Shown here: positions 9,958-19,346 of the stretch, piece by piece
How the letters are laid out: the number at the start of each line of letters is the position of its first letter
Numbering within the stretch: the stretch's first letter is position 1
NCBI GenBank assembly: GCA_033557465.1
Contig: CM066035.1
Location: forward strand, 247,398,869-247,462,868
DNA: 64,000 nucleotides
Source of the DNA: Ichthyophis bannanicus
Lineage: Eukaryota > Chordata > Amphibia > Gymnophiona > Ichthyophiidae
Direction of reading: 5' to 3'
Position numbers and translations under genes: made by a program
The notes under the pieces: model-generated
The model's input: the letters and a program-made list of their open reading frames with translations, nothing else
What the model was told of the DNA's origin: nothing
Database searches by the model: none

Positions 9958-10415
9958 CTCTCTATGGTGATGCGGGCCATGCTCAATAAGCGTGAGCCGA
10001 TCATTAAAGTCCGTCTAAATGGGTATAAAGTGCAGATGTTGTTGGATTCCGGAGCCACAACATCAGTACTGAATTCTCTACCCCCAGGCGTAAAATATCA
10101 TCAAACTACTGTGACAACAGGGTTTAATGGGAACCCAATCACTACCAAAATGATAGTACCCATTGAGGTAGAACTCATGGGACAACATATCTGTAAACCC
10201 CTATTGTATCACTGTCCAGTTAATTTGATGGGCGGGATCTAATATCCGCCTTTGAGGTACAGATGACCTTTATCAGCACACCATCTGTTTTGCTCCTGCA
10301 GACAGAGAATCAGCCAAATTTTGCTAATATCCCACCTGAAGTTTGGGCTACCTCAGAAAACCCTTTTGGCCTAACAAGGTCTGCATCACCTGTCCGAATT
10401 ACGTTAACTCTTTGA
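9958..10415 (+). pseudogene. pro: ERV protease (frameshifted)
   Basis: The aspartic protease has its active-site loop in 'MLLDSGATTSVLN'. It lies in the gag frame just after the TGA. The frame hits a stop at 10,240-10,242, right where the conserved 'LMGG' block is reached. The following bases in the next frame read 'GRDLISAFEVQM', so one base is missing near 10,237. The last third of the protease continues in that second frame. Confidence 0.8.
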
Positions 10416-10591
10416 AGGCCTACTTTAAATTTTTAATCCACATTCTGCAGCCGGGTTAATTTTTACATATTTCAGGAAAATTGTACCCATCTTATTCAAT
10501 ATGTTCTAATAGTGATTTTCCTTCAGTTATGGTCATGTATTATATACCATTTGATAGGAATATTTAGTCAGAATTTTGGATCCCGAGAGTT
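10416..10591 (+). other. Unassigned segment between pro and RT
   Basis: About 175 A/T-rich bases follow the motif 'acgttaac' and lack a pol-like frame. They may be a worn pol stretch or a small insertion. Pol-like codons resume near 10,590. Confidence 0.4.
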
Positions 10592-11540
10592 TTGGGCTCG
10601 GCCTGGAAAGGGTTAAAGGAAAATTGCCAGGGTCCAAAAGTTGCTCAATATCCCCTACAGCCAGAAGCTGTAGCAGGAGCAAGTGAGGAAATTGATATGT
10701 TATTGCAAAATGGTATTATAGAACCCAGCACTTCTCAATTCAATACACCCCTGTTTCCTATTAAAAGGCCCAATGGTAAGTGGAGAGTGGTCCATGATTT
10801 GAGAGGTCTTAATTCAGTGGAGGAAGCAGAGTTCCCTCTTGTGGCCAACCCAGCTACATTGTTACAGCAAAACCCACCAAGGAAATATAGTACTGTCTTA
10901 GATTTATCAAATGCATTTTTTGGGACCCCGGTCCATCCTGACAGTAGGCCATTGCTGGCATTTCAATATAATGGACAACATTTTCAATGGACTAGATTAC
11001 CTCAGGGATACACAGATAGTCCCTCAATTTTCACTCGATGTTTAGTCAAAGATCTAGTCCTTTCAAACGCAAGCTGCCTAAATCAGTTTCACTTGTACAG
11101 TATGTAGATGATTTACTTTTAACAGCAGACACTGAGGAATTGTGCAAACAATATACCCGAGAACTGTTAGTGTTATTGGCTAAGGGTGGTTACAAAGTAA
11201 ACAGGGAAAAGCTTCAGTACTGTAAATTGCAGGTGACATTCCTCGGCATGATACTCAGTGAAAAGGAAAAGCTATTAGGACCCACATTTCAGGAAGCTGT
11301 GCTCCAGGTCACTGAACCTCACACTGCGAAAGAGTTACGGGCACTCTTAGGACTGTTAAACTATAGCCGCCTCTGGGTGCCAGGATATAGTGTGAGGACT
11401 CAGACATTCAGGATACATTTGAAAGGGAACTCGAAAGGGTCCCAGCCTATAACTCTCAGTGAGGAAGAAAGGTTATGTTTGCAAACATTATTGAAGGATC
11501 TGAATGATTTGCCATCACTCTTTTTACCTGATCACAGCCT
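10592..11540 (+). pseudogene. pol: ERV reverse transcriptase
   Basis: The fingers and palm show 'NTPLFPIKRPNGKWRVVHDL', 'LDLSNAFFGTPVHP' and 'RLPQGYTDSPSIFTRC'. The catalytic box 'YVDDLLLTAD' begins at 11,101. A frameshift near 11,090 separates these blocks into two frames. The thumb and connection ('ELRALLGLLNYSRLWVPGY') follow. The LPQG-Y-x-D-S-P form is typical of gamma- and epsilonretroviruses and unlike Ty3/Gypsy. Confidence 0.85.
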
Positions 11541-12420
11541 CCCAGTGGATGTCTGTGTTTCACAGCCCCACTGCCTGGGTAGCAGTTGCCACGCAGGGAG
11601 ATGGTAATGTAGTGGGACATTTGTCAGGGTCTTTTTCTCTAGTAGAGCAAGGATTCACAGATTGTGAGCAGGGATTAGTGGCCGCCAGTGCAGCAATTGA
11701 AAAATTGTATGGTTATATGACTCCCTTACAGGTAAGCTTATATACTGACCACACACTGCATGTACTTTTAAAGTCCAGTACCATCCATTTCTTACCCGCA
11801 AGGGTAGGTAGGTGTGTGGCTGCACTGCTACACAGCCATATTAGACACCAATTGGTACCAAAGCAGAATCCTTTTAGGGATTTACAGGACTTCCTCCAGG
11901 TATCTACTGTCACACACGACTGCCTGCAGCAAGTAGGAGAAGATGTCAGACCCATGTTAGGGATAGTGCCACATTCAGATGTGCCTCAAGAGGCTGAATG
12001 TTCATAGATAGATCCCAGAGAGAAGGCAGAGCAGGTTTTGCTATCTGTAGAGTAACCCCACAGGGAGCAGTTACTTCCACAGCACAGTATGATATGCCCC
12101 TAGGATACAGCACACAGAGTGCAGAAATTGCAGCACTAGCACCAGTCCTGAGAGAAAATAAAAATAAATATCTAGTAATTTACACAGATTCTCAGTTTGT
12201 AAGTAGCTCAGTACACATATATAGTACCATGTGGGGGTAAGAGGGGATATTTGTCAGCTAAAGACCAGCCTCTCCAACAAGCTGAGATCCTAATGGAAGT
12301 TTCTTGAAATGCTCAGAGAAAGAGCAGAGCAGGGCTATTTGACAGCATGCGAGTGGGTTGCAGTACATCAGGAAGTAAAGATATGGGAGCAGTATGTAAA
12401 CTCGATAGCTGACAGCCTAG
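11541..12420 (+). pseudogene. pol: ERV RNase H and connection (several frameshifts)
   Basis: The segment carries 'LYGYMTPLQVSLYTDHTLHV' and then an RNase H with 'FIDRSQREGRAGFA', 'STQSAEIAAL' and 'IYTDSQF'. The first aspartate is kept, but the usual DGS triplet reads DRS. The pieces lie in different frames, with stops at about 11,605, 12,005 and 12,238. It is clearly non-functional. Confidence 0.8.
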
Positions 12421-13641
12421 CACAAGAAACCACCTGTCCTGAAGTCCCCGAGACTATCATAGTAACCCATCAGCAGAGTAGTCTGCATGACTTTTGCAAA
12501 CTTGAAGATTTACAGGAAAATGTGTTACAGAATGAATTACAGCGATGGGTAAATGCTGGATGTACTAAGATCCACAAAGTATGGGTGCACCCTTCGGGGA
12601 AGATGTGCATTTCCTCTGCTGCTTTGATAAATTTGTCAACTATGCTGCATTATGCAGATCATTGCAGTGTGACAGCATTGTCTCCCATCTTGGGGATACA
12701 TTGTGGTGTCCTGATATGCGTAAGTTGGTTCAGGCAGTGGTTAGTGGCTGCCACACCTGTATCACTAGCACCCCCCCCCCCCCCCATGCACGTCTTAAAC
12801 CAAGAGGAGGTGCAATACCAAGACCACAAGGACCTTTTCTGCATTGGCACATTGATTTCACTCATATGCAGGTGAAATGTCAGGGCAGACGATATCTATT
12901 GGTTCTGGTTTGTCCTAACTCACAATGGGTTGAAGCATTTCCATGTAAGAAAGAGACCGCTGCTGAAATCCTAAAAGTATTAATGGAACATATAATTCCC
13001 TGGTATGGGATTCCTGCCCAAATCTTATCAGATAATGGATCCCATTTTAAGAATCAATTAGTCAAAGAATTTTCTGAAAAATTGCCCATTAGATAGTGCT
13101 AGGCTGCTTTCTATTCTCCAACCTCAAATGGCCTTGTAGAAAGGTGCAATGGTCTTATTAAAACACAGTTAAGAAAGCTAATGATTGGGAGTGGCCAGAC
13201 CTGGCTGCAAGCATTACCTCTTTGCCTGTATCTATTGAGAAATAATCCTATCAAGCGGTTAGGTCTAACTTCTCATGAAATCATAACTGGAAGAAGGAGC
13301 ATGTGCCCAGTTATGAATTCAGGTACCCAAAATCTACCCAACTTGTTTTCTGCTTATCTTACAGGACTTCAGACCAGTGTATCCTTGATTCAACAGAAGT
13401 TGGCTTCCCGCGTACCACCAACAGCGTTAGTCCCATATGCTTTTGAATTGTGCGATCTTGTCTACTGCCGGATCTAAGTGAGGGACAAGTGGTACCATCC
13501 TATCTACCCTGGACCACATACTGTTACAGCTGTAACTCCCACCGCTGTTCAAATTGATAACGGCACTTCGTGGATACACAGCAAAGATATTTTTCCAGCC
13601 CCTACCACAATTAGTGTTCAACAAACTGTGGGTACAGAACA
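12421..13641 (+). pseudogene. pol: ERV integrase
   Basis: The zinc-binding end is split between frames near 12,640-12,760. The core has the DD35E residues: Asp in 'WHIDFTHM' (about 12,853), Asp in 'ILSDNGSHF' (13,031) and Glu in 'NGLVERC' (13,139), 35 residues after the second Asp. A TAG at about 13,094 lies between the last two. The C-terminal part, 'WYHPIYPGPHTVTAVTPTAV', is the GPY/F, SH3-like end found in gammaretroviral integrases. A run of C at 12,772-12,785 is likely the cause of one frameshift. Confidence 0.85.
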
Positions 13642-13893
13642 GTGATATCATTCGTGACGGACACTTCTCTGAGAGATCTGGAAAAAGAGAAGCTCCACGT
13701 GAACTCACTATAAAGCCATTTACCTAGTGCCTGTTTGAGATATTAGCATAACTGATTAATGTGTATACTATCTGAAGCCTATTTATCTCCTGTCAGTCCC
13801 TCTGTGTTAGATCCGCCTCCTTTAATTTTCATTGTTAGTAATCATATTTGTTGTACTTTGCTTGGTATTGCTGCTTTTTAGATTGCTTTTATA
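13642..13893 (+). other. ERV pol-env spacer
   Basis: About 250 bases hold no conserved frame. They would be expected to contain the env splice acceptor; the pyrimidine-rich stretch near 13,800-13,880 is a possible site, which I cannot pin down. Confidence 0.4.
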
Positions 13894-15194
13894 ATGCATA
13901 AGGCCTGCCAGTCCCCATTGGATCCAGCCTCTTTCATGGTATGGACAATTCCTTGTGGAGCATTGGTAGGATCACTTCTAGTTCTTTTCCTTCCATACTT
14001 ATATATTCCTCAACCTGCGCCTCTGAATTTCTCTACCCAGAACCTGAATAGTTCTTTCAATAGTTCCCAGGGTAGTCCCTTACAATCCCGAAGGTCTATA
14101 CCAGGACCTAATCTATGGAAATCCACAGTCCTTGAGGTTGTCCAATTAATGAATCTCTCGGACTGTATCATATGCACCCCACTGCCAAAGGGAGTCGGGT
14201 ATGCACCAGTCAATTTATTTATTTATTTAACTGTATTTATATCCTGCTTTTCACTGGGTCAAAGCGGTGTAACATAAAAAAAGGGGGGGGGTGGACAGGG
14301 ATCAGTTTTTTGGGGTCAGGGCCATCACCAGGTGACCAACAGTAATGATATATAGTACCAGTACAACCAGTGGAGTACTCGGAGAACTTGGCTTGCCAGG
14401 ACCCTACCGAATACTACACTACTCCATGCTGGGCCCACTCTAACTGCTCCCATACTTGGGAGCATTTCAAGTTATCTGACCCGGTCCCAGTCCAAGTCTA
14501 TGACCCTTCTCATTTGACATATCCATACTGTATTGGTAATGGGGGGCTAGTCTATTCTGACTCACGCCCTTCGCTGAAGTGTAATATCACCTACCATCCT
14601 GCACAACAGCGATTTTCTGTTTCCCCCAGGTCCATAATTCCTTATAACCTTTCGGCTCCTTATAGCTTGGACCAATGGTTTGTTATCACTGATGCATCTT
14701 TGAATGTTACCTCTGCTTACTGGCACAACACATACACAGTGGGTCCTATTTATAGAAATGGTTCAGCAGTCCAGGCATATGGATTCAGAACCGGTACCCC
14801 TTATTCCTCCTGCTATTTTCCCCGTAATGATCAATCTATCATAAAGCATACTTCAATTGCATGAGGACACAATATGAACTGGACCTGGACCAAAAATACC
14901 CGATTCCCGGCCCTTGCAGGCCATTATTGGTATTGTCAGGGTTTCCTATATCAGGCTATAGACCAGACTCACTTTCCTTGTGCTCTGGTAAGGGCTGAGG
15001 CCTATTCAGTGTTAATCCCTCACAATGTCAGTCACTATCACACAAGCACCCACAGACACAAAAGAGACACCTTCCCCTGGTATGACAAATCCGAAGATGC
15101 TGCTCTCGTGGCCGCTTATGAATATATTAATTCCACATATCCTCTGACAAAAACACAGCTTGATGCCCTGAACTATACCTCTTGGATTCCTGTT
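13894..15194 (+). pseudogene. env: ERV envelope, surface subunit (broken)
   Basis: The ATG at 13,894 is followed by a hydrophobic signal-like segment ('GALVGSLLVLFLPYLY'). Many N-x-S/T sites and cysteines follow, as in a glycoprotein. A SINE-like tail interrupts at about 14,213-14,345, and a TGA at 14,860-14,862 breaks the frame again. A basic cleavage site, RHKR, lies at 15,054-15,065. DIRS-B cuts the gene at 15,194, and the transmembrane part resumes at 31,448. Confidence 0.85.
14213..14345 (-). repeat. SINE/LINE-tail fragment in env
   Basis: Read on the minus strand it ends '...ggatataaatacagttaaataaataaataaa', the A/T-rich tail style of vertebrate SINEs and L2-type LINEs. A run of G at 14,282-14,290 lies within. 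It lacks a recognisable promoter head, so the family is unknown. Confidence 0.5.
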
Positions 15195-15336
15195 TCTCCT
15201 AGGACAAGCAGGATGTGTCAGCCACACCTGGTGACGTCATCCGACGGCGCCATGATGGAAGTGCTCTCTAGCTCAGAAGCTTCTGAGCATGTGTGAGGTG
15301 GTCCCCACCTCCCCGGCCCGCCCCTAGCCTGGTCAG
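15195..15336. repeat. DIRS-B left inverted terminal repeat
   Basis: From 'aggacaagcaggatgtgtca' through 'ctcagaagcttctgagcatg' to 'cccctagcctggtcagt', this is the reverse complement of 31,278-31,420 with few changes. Confidence 0.9.
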
Positions 15337-15364
15337 TCTTTTTTTCTTCCGCCTTTTCCTGAAG

Positions 15365-17475
15365 ATGGATCTTCAGCTCTCCGCTACTATCAATAGTCAC
15401 AGTATGCCCAAACCAGGATTTAAAAAGTGCCTGCAATGCAATCGCAAAATGAACATTACCGACAATCACCAGCGTTGCCTCAGATGCCTCGGAGCATCTC
15501 ATGAAGTCGAGGACTGTTCCAGCTGCGCTCGTATGTCTCCCAGGGCAAGGAAACACAGAGACCACTCTCTAAAAGACTTTCTGGCCTCATCCGCATCAGC
15601 GCGAACTTCTCCTGCTCAAGCCGGGACCTCAGAGCGCAACAGGTCAGCGAAAGGGAAGGCACCCCTCAAAGCCACTTCAGATCGCTCATGCTGGGGGTCC
15701 ATCGCACAACCTCCTATGGAGAAGCCGACCTCCCCCGCTGCCTCCACGGTGCACAGGGTAAGCCCCCCGACAGCTCACTGCTCCTCGGGCCTTTCACCTT
15801 TGCCATGCGGCTTCCGTGCCTTCAGCCAAGATGGCGCCGCCCACGTGGCCTCGCCGGGCTCCGCCTCCAGAGACTCCCACCCTGCTCTGATTGGTCAGAG
15901 CGGGTCCTCCAGCCGCACCGACGTCAGCGCTTGTCTCCAGCGCCAACAACCCTCCCTTGAGCCAGCGATAAGGGAGCCCGCGCCAAAGGGGATCATCGCG
16001 CCGAAGGGGATCACCACGCCGAGGGAGACCACCGTGCCGAAGGAGATCACCGGCGCAGCAATCACAAACGCCGCTCCGACAGCCGGGAAGCCTCCGATTG
16101 GTGCGGCAGCAGCGGCAACAGCGGCAAAAGTGCCCACGCACATAAGAGACACAGGAGACACAGCGCAAATACTGCAGATGCTGCAAGTAGACGTGGGAGC
16201 CACAGGGACAGATGTTCCCACTCTAGCGGGAGGAGTGCTGGCAGCGGCTCTTCCCGCGGCCGCAAGAAGAGCAGGTGATCAAGTTCTCACTCAAGCAGAG
16301 GGCACATGAGCAGCCATTCTGCGGAATCCAGCACCTCTGAAGCCATCCTGCGATTGCTGACCCGCCTTGTGGATCAAACAGCACCTCCGTGCCTGGACAA
16401 CAAGCAAGTAGCCTCCATGGACATCCCACCTCCAGCAGTAACCCGGCTTAGCCTTGAACGGTCCCTCTCCCCGTCGTCACCAGATCAAACACCTCCCAGA
16501 GCGCGCAGTCCTTCTCCAGTGCATGGCCTAGACTCAGGAGGGAGCGACGTAGAGGGGGTAGGGCCAGATTCACCCTCTTCCAAGACTACACCAAATGAAC
16601 CGGAGGAGCCACAGACACAGGTGCCTGAAGACCTTACCTACCCCAAATTCCTGAGGAAGGTTGTGGCCAGGCTGGGTCTTACCATGGAGGAAGCCTCCGA
16701 TGAGAAGGACCCGGAGGTCATGAAATACCTCAACGGCCCTAAACTGGCTCTGGCTCTCCCCCTCCACCGGAAACTGAAAGACAAGCAGTCTACCCTCTGG
16801 CAGTCCCCTGCCTCCGGTCAGGCCTGCACCAGACGCCTAGACAGCAAATACCTCCTCCACATGGCACCAGGCTTTGACAAGTCTCAGCTGCCCCACCAGT
16901 CCATTGTGGTAGCTTCGGTGCTCAAGAGAACTAAATCTTCATGTACGCAGGCTAACCACCCACCAGGCTGAGACCCCAAGCTCCTCGATGACATGGGGAG
17001 GAAGGTGTTCCAAGGAGCGATGCTCGGTGCCAAGATATCAGCACATCAGTTCCAGCATGTCTTATTCCAAGACGCCCTCCTGGCAGATCTCAAAGGCCAG
17101 CTGCATACTCTTCCCAAGCAATCCCAGCCGGCAGCTTCAGCCACGCTACAAGAGCTGGCCGAATGTACCAAGCACCTGATGAGTACAGCCTTTGATGCTT
17201 TTGACACTGCCATCCGGACGGCGGGCACGGCCATTTCGGCTCGCCGCTGGGCTTGGCTCCGTGCGTCCGGGTTGTCGGACAACACCCATGACAGGATTGC
17301 TGACGCGCCCTGCCTGGGTGACTCCCTGTTTGGGGACAAGGTCGCAGATACAGTGAACGGCCTAAAAGAGGACTGCACCACTTTGAAAACACTAGCGGCG
17401 GACGGACTCAAACGCCCCTCCTGGTCACAGAAAGGGAGCTACTACCACAAGCCCTTTTCCTCTTCCAAGAGATAC
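15365..17475 (+). pseudogene. DIRS-B gag-like protein (interrupted)
   Basis: It begins 'MDLQLSATI' and has the DIRS Cys/His cluster 'GFKKCLQCNRKMNITDNHQ', as in DIRS-A. A low-complexity Ala/Thr/Pro/Ser linker follows, then the acidic segment and the helical domain with 'MGRKVFQGAMLGAKISAHQF'. A frameshift near 16,290 and a TGA at 16,969-16,971 break it. The LTR retrotransposon enters at 17,476, and by chance the gag frame reads straight on into that LTR. Confidence 0.8.
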
Positions 17476-18408
17476 TGTGATAAGGAAGCTTATCATAGCT
17501 CAGGTAGGAGCTATAGAAAAGATGATGTGACTCTGAACAAGCAACCTGTCAGTTCTGGTAGAAGCAAGAAAACAGAATTTTCACATAAAAGTCTACCAGT
17601 CCCAGAATGCACCAGGTTTCCAGCAGCCAGGAGAGAGGCTGAAGTGAGGAAATGTGTGTGCAATCAAGAGAGCTATGAGGTAATCCCTAAGCACTCATCT
17701 CAAAGGGCAGGGCTTGATTCAACACAGCTGCGCTGTGTTAGGGAGCAGCACACATTAGGAAAGAATAAGAATAGAGATTATTCTTCAGGAAACAGTTTCA
17801 GCAACAGTTTCAAGAACAGCTTCAGGAAGAGATACAGAGGGGAGAGCTTCAGCAACGGCTACAAGCACCAGTATCACTTGGAGAAACAGAAGCCAAGCCA
17901 AGCAGATAGAGAGAGAAGGAAACTCTCTGGAAGGAAGAGAAGAAAGGCCATTGGAAGGTCTGGGAGATTCCAAGGCAGTACTCATACTGGGAGGTATTCC
18001 AAAGGCCAGCAGAGTCCATTGGACTGGATTCAGCCAGAGGAATGGAGTGGCAGAGATAGGAATCACCAGTGGCTACCTGGAAGAGAGAAGACTGCATGTG
18101 GAAGGGACTTTCAGACCAAGGCCAGAAGGTATGTGAGAGAAGATCCAGTGTCCAGGGATCAAGATTGGAAGGCTGGACATCAGAATTGGATTACATATTG
18201 GCCAGGCTATACAGAGAGGAATAATGATAGCAGGAGAGGCTCAGGTATGAACACTGATCCAGACCCTATCTATAATAGAGAATGGCAGCAAGGGAAAGAC
18301 TCATCTGTGCCAATGTATGATATTGACCCTATGATTGTTGATGCAGGGGGAAATACAGCAGATGAAACTATTTACATGGACTGTTCTTTATCTAAATACT
18401 ATTGCTAG
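17476..18408 (+). CDS. Open frame inside the Gypsy LTR, unknown function
   Basis: There are 310 sense codons from the first base of the LTR to a TAG at 18,408, with no ATG near the start. The product would be basic and rich in Ser, Arg, Lys and Gln. It has a repetitive patch ('NSFSNSFKNSFRKRYRG') and an acidic end near 'MYDIDPMIVDAGG'. I recognise no domain. The Gag-PR-IN frame enters the 3' LTR in exactly this frame, so the segment could be a C-terminal extension of that polyprotein rather than a separate gene. In the 3' LTR a 2-bp deletion breaks it, while a 30-bp insertion keeps the frame. Confidence 0.5.
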   Translation, partial: CDKEAYHSSGRSYRKDDVTLNKQPVSSGRSKKTEFSHKSLPVPECTRFPAARREAEVRKCVCNQESYEVIPKHSSQRAGLDSTQLRCVREQHTLGKNKNRDYSSGNSFSNSFKNSFRKRYRGESFSNGYKHQYHLEKQKPSQADRERRKLSGRKRRKAIGRSGRFQGSTHTGRYSKGQQSPLDWIQPEEWSGRDRNHQWLPGREKTACGRDFQTKARRYVREDPVSRDQDWKAGHQNWITYWPGYTERNNDSRRGSGMNTDPDPIYNREWQQGKDSSVPMYDIDPMIVDAGGNTADETIYMDCSLSKYYC

Positions 18409-19008
18409 TTTTCTATGAGCAAACACATCAGCCATCACAAAGAAACCTAACTTTGTTCTTTATTTCCACTGCAAACAGCTCTTAAAGCAGGATTTGGGCT
18501 CACACAGTAGCAGCCAGCCAGCTAAAGGCTTTCAGCTGGTCCATGGATAGTAATTAGGGCTGCACCTGATTGTGTGTGTGAGCAAGGGAGAATCACTGCT
18601 GAGATCAGCGTGGAAAATAAGCAGAAGTTAACCTAACCAGCAAAGTTTATTCTTTTCGTTGTGCCTTTGTATTTGGTAATTATTTGCTAAGAAAACATTA
18701 GCTAATTGCCTGACAAGCTGAAGGTTGTTTTCTGGTTTACTTTGTGACTTTTTGTTATCCATTTAAACACTGCAAGCAAGTAACCTCATTTATAGTGCTA
18801 TCAAGCATACATGTGCTGGGTGAATTAAACCCCATCAATAAAAGAAGTATTTTATTGATCTTACCACTTGGTTTCACAACTCAAATTATTGTCATCAGCT
18901 GTGTTTGGGAGTGAATGAACTACAATACCCACAATACCTTGCAAGAATCATATGAATATATGCATCGTCAAGATTGTGTAAGTTCTCACCCTAGGCAGCC
19001 GTCTGACA
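17476..19008 (+). repeat. RT-less Gypsy 5' LTR (1,533 bp)
   Basis: It runs from 'tgtgataaggaagcttatca' to 'gcagccgtctgaca'. The AATAAA signal at about 18,838 puts most of the LTR in U3. Compared with the 3' LTR I see only a handful of substitutions, a 2-bp change at about 17,630, and a 30-bp block missing at about 18,295. The first 933 bases are an open frame, listed separately. The rest (18,409-19,008) shows no coding sequence. Confidence 0.9.
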
Positions 19009-19010
19009 AA

Positions 19011-19028
19011 TGGCGTAGTTTTTCGGAT
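19011..19028 (+). other. Primer binding site, tRNA-Ser-like
   Basis: TGGCGTAGT follows the 5' LTR after two bases. These nine bases match the complement of a tRNA-Ser 3' end; the next nine match poorly. The position is firm, the tRNA identity weak. Confidence 0.55.
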
Positions 19029-19200
19029 TGCTCTTGCACCAAGAGGATTTACTTGTTGTGGATTACAAATAAAAGTCAAGTTTAAAAGCTGTAAGAAGAT
19101 TTCTTTCCCTCATCTGCACTTTGGAAGAAAAGTGGTTGTTCCAGGAAGCTGTCCCAGAGGAAAAGACCCTGTGAAAAGCTGGATTCATCACTGAGACAAG

Positions 19201-19338
19201 GTAATATGTACCTGGGCATGTCTAGTGGTGGATGTGTGTAAGCACAGGGGGTAATTGAAAAAAAAGTTGAAAAAAAAAAACCACACCTGGTTGGAAGGTG
19301 CTGCTCTTTGGTTTTTTTTTTTCTCTCTTTTCTTACAG
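19201..19338 (+). other. Candidate leader intron of the RT-less Gypsy element
   Basis: A donor, AAG|GTAATATGT, lies at 19,201. An acceptor with a long pyrimidine tract, ending 'ctctcttttcttacag', lies at 19,338, nine bases before the ATG at 19,347. The enclosed 138 bases hold no frame of note. Use of these sites is inferred from consensus only. Confidence 0.45.
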
Positions 19339-19346
19339 GGGTCAAG

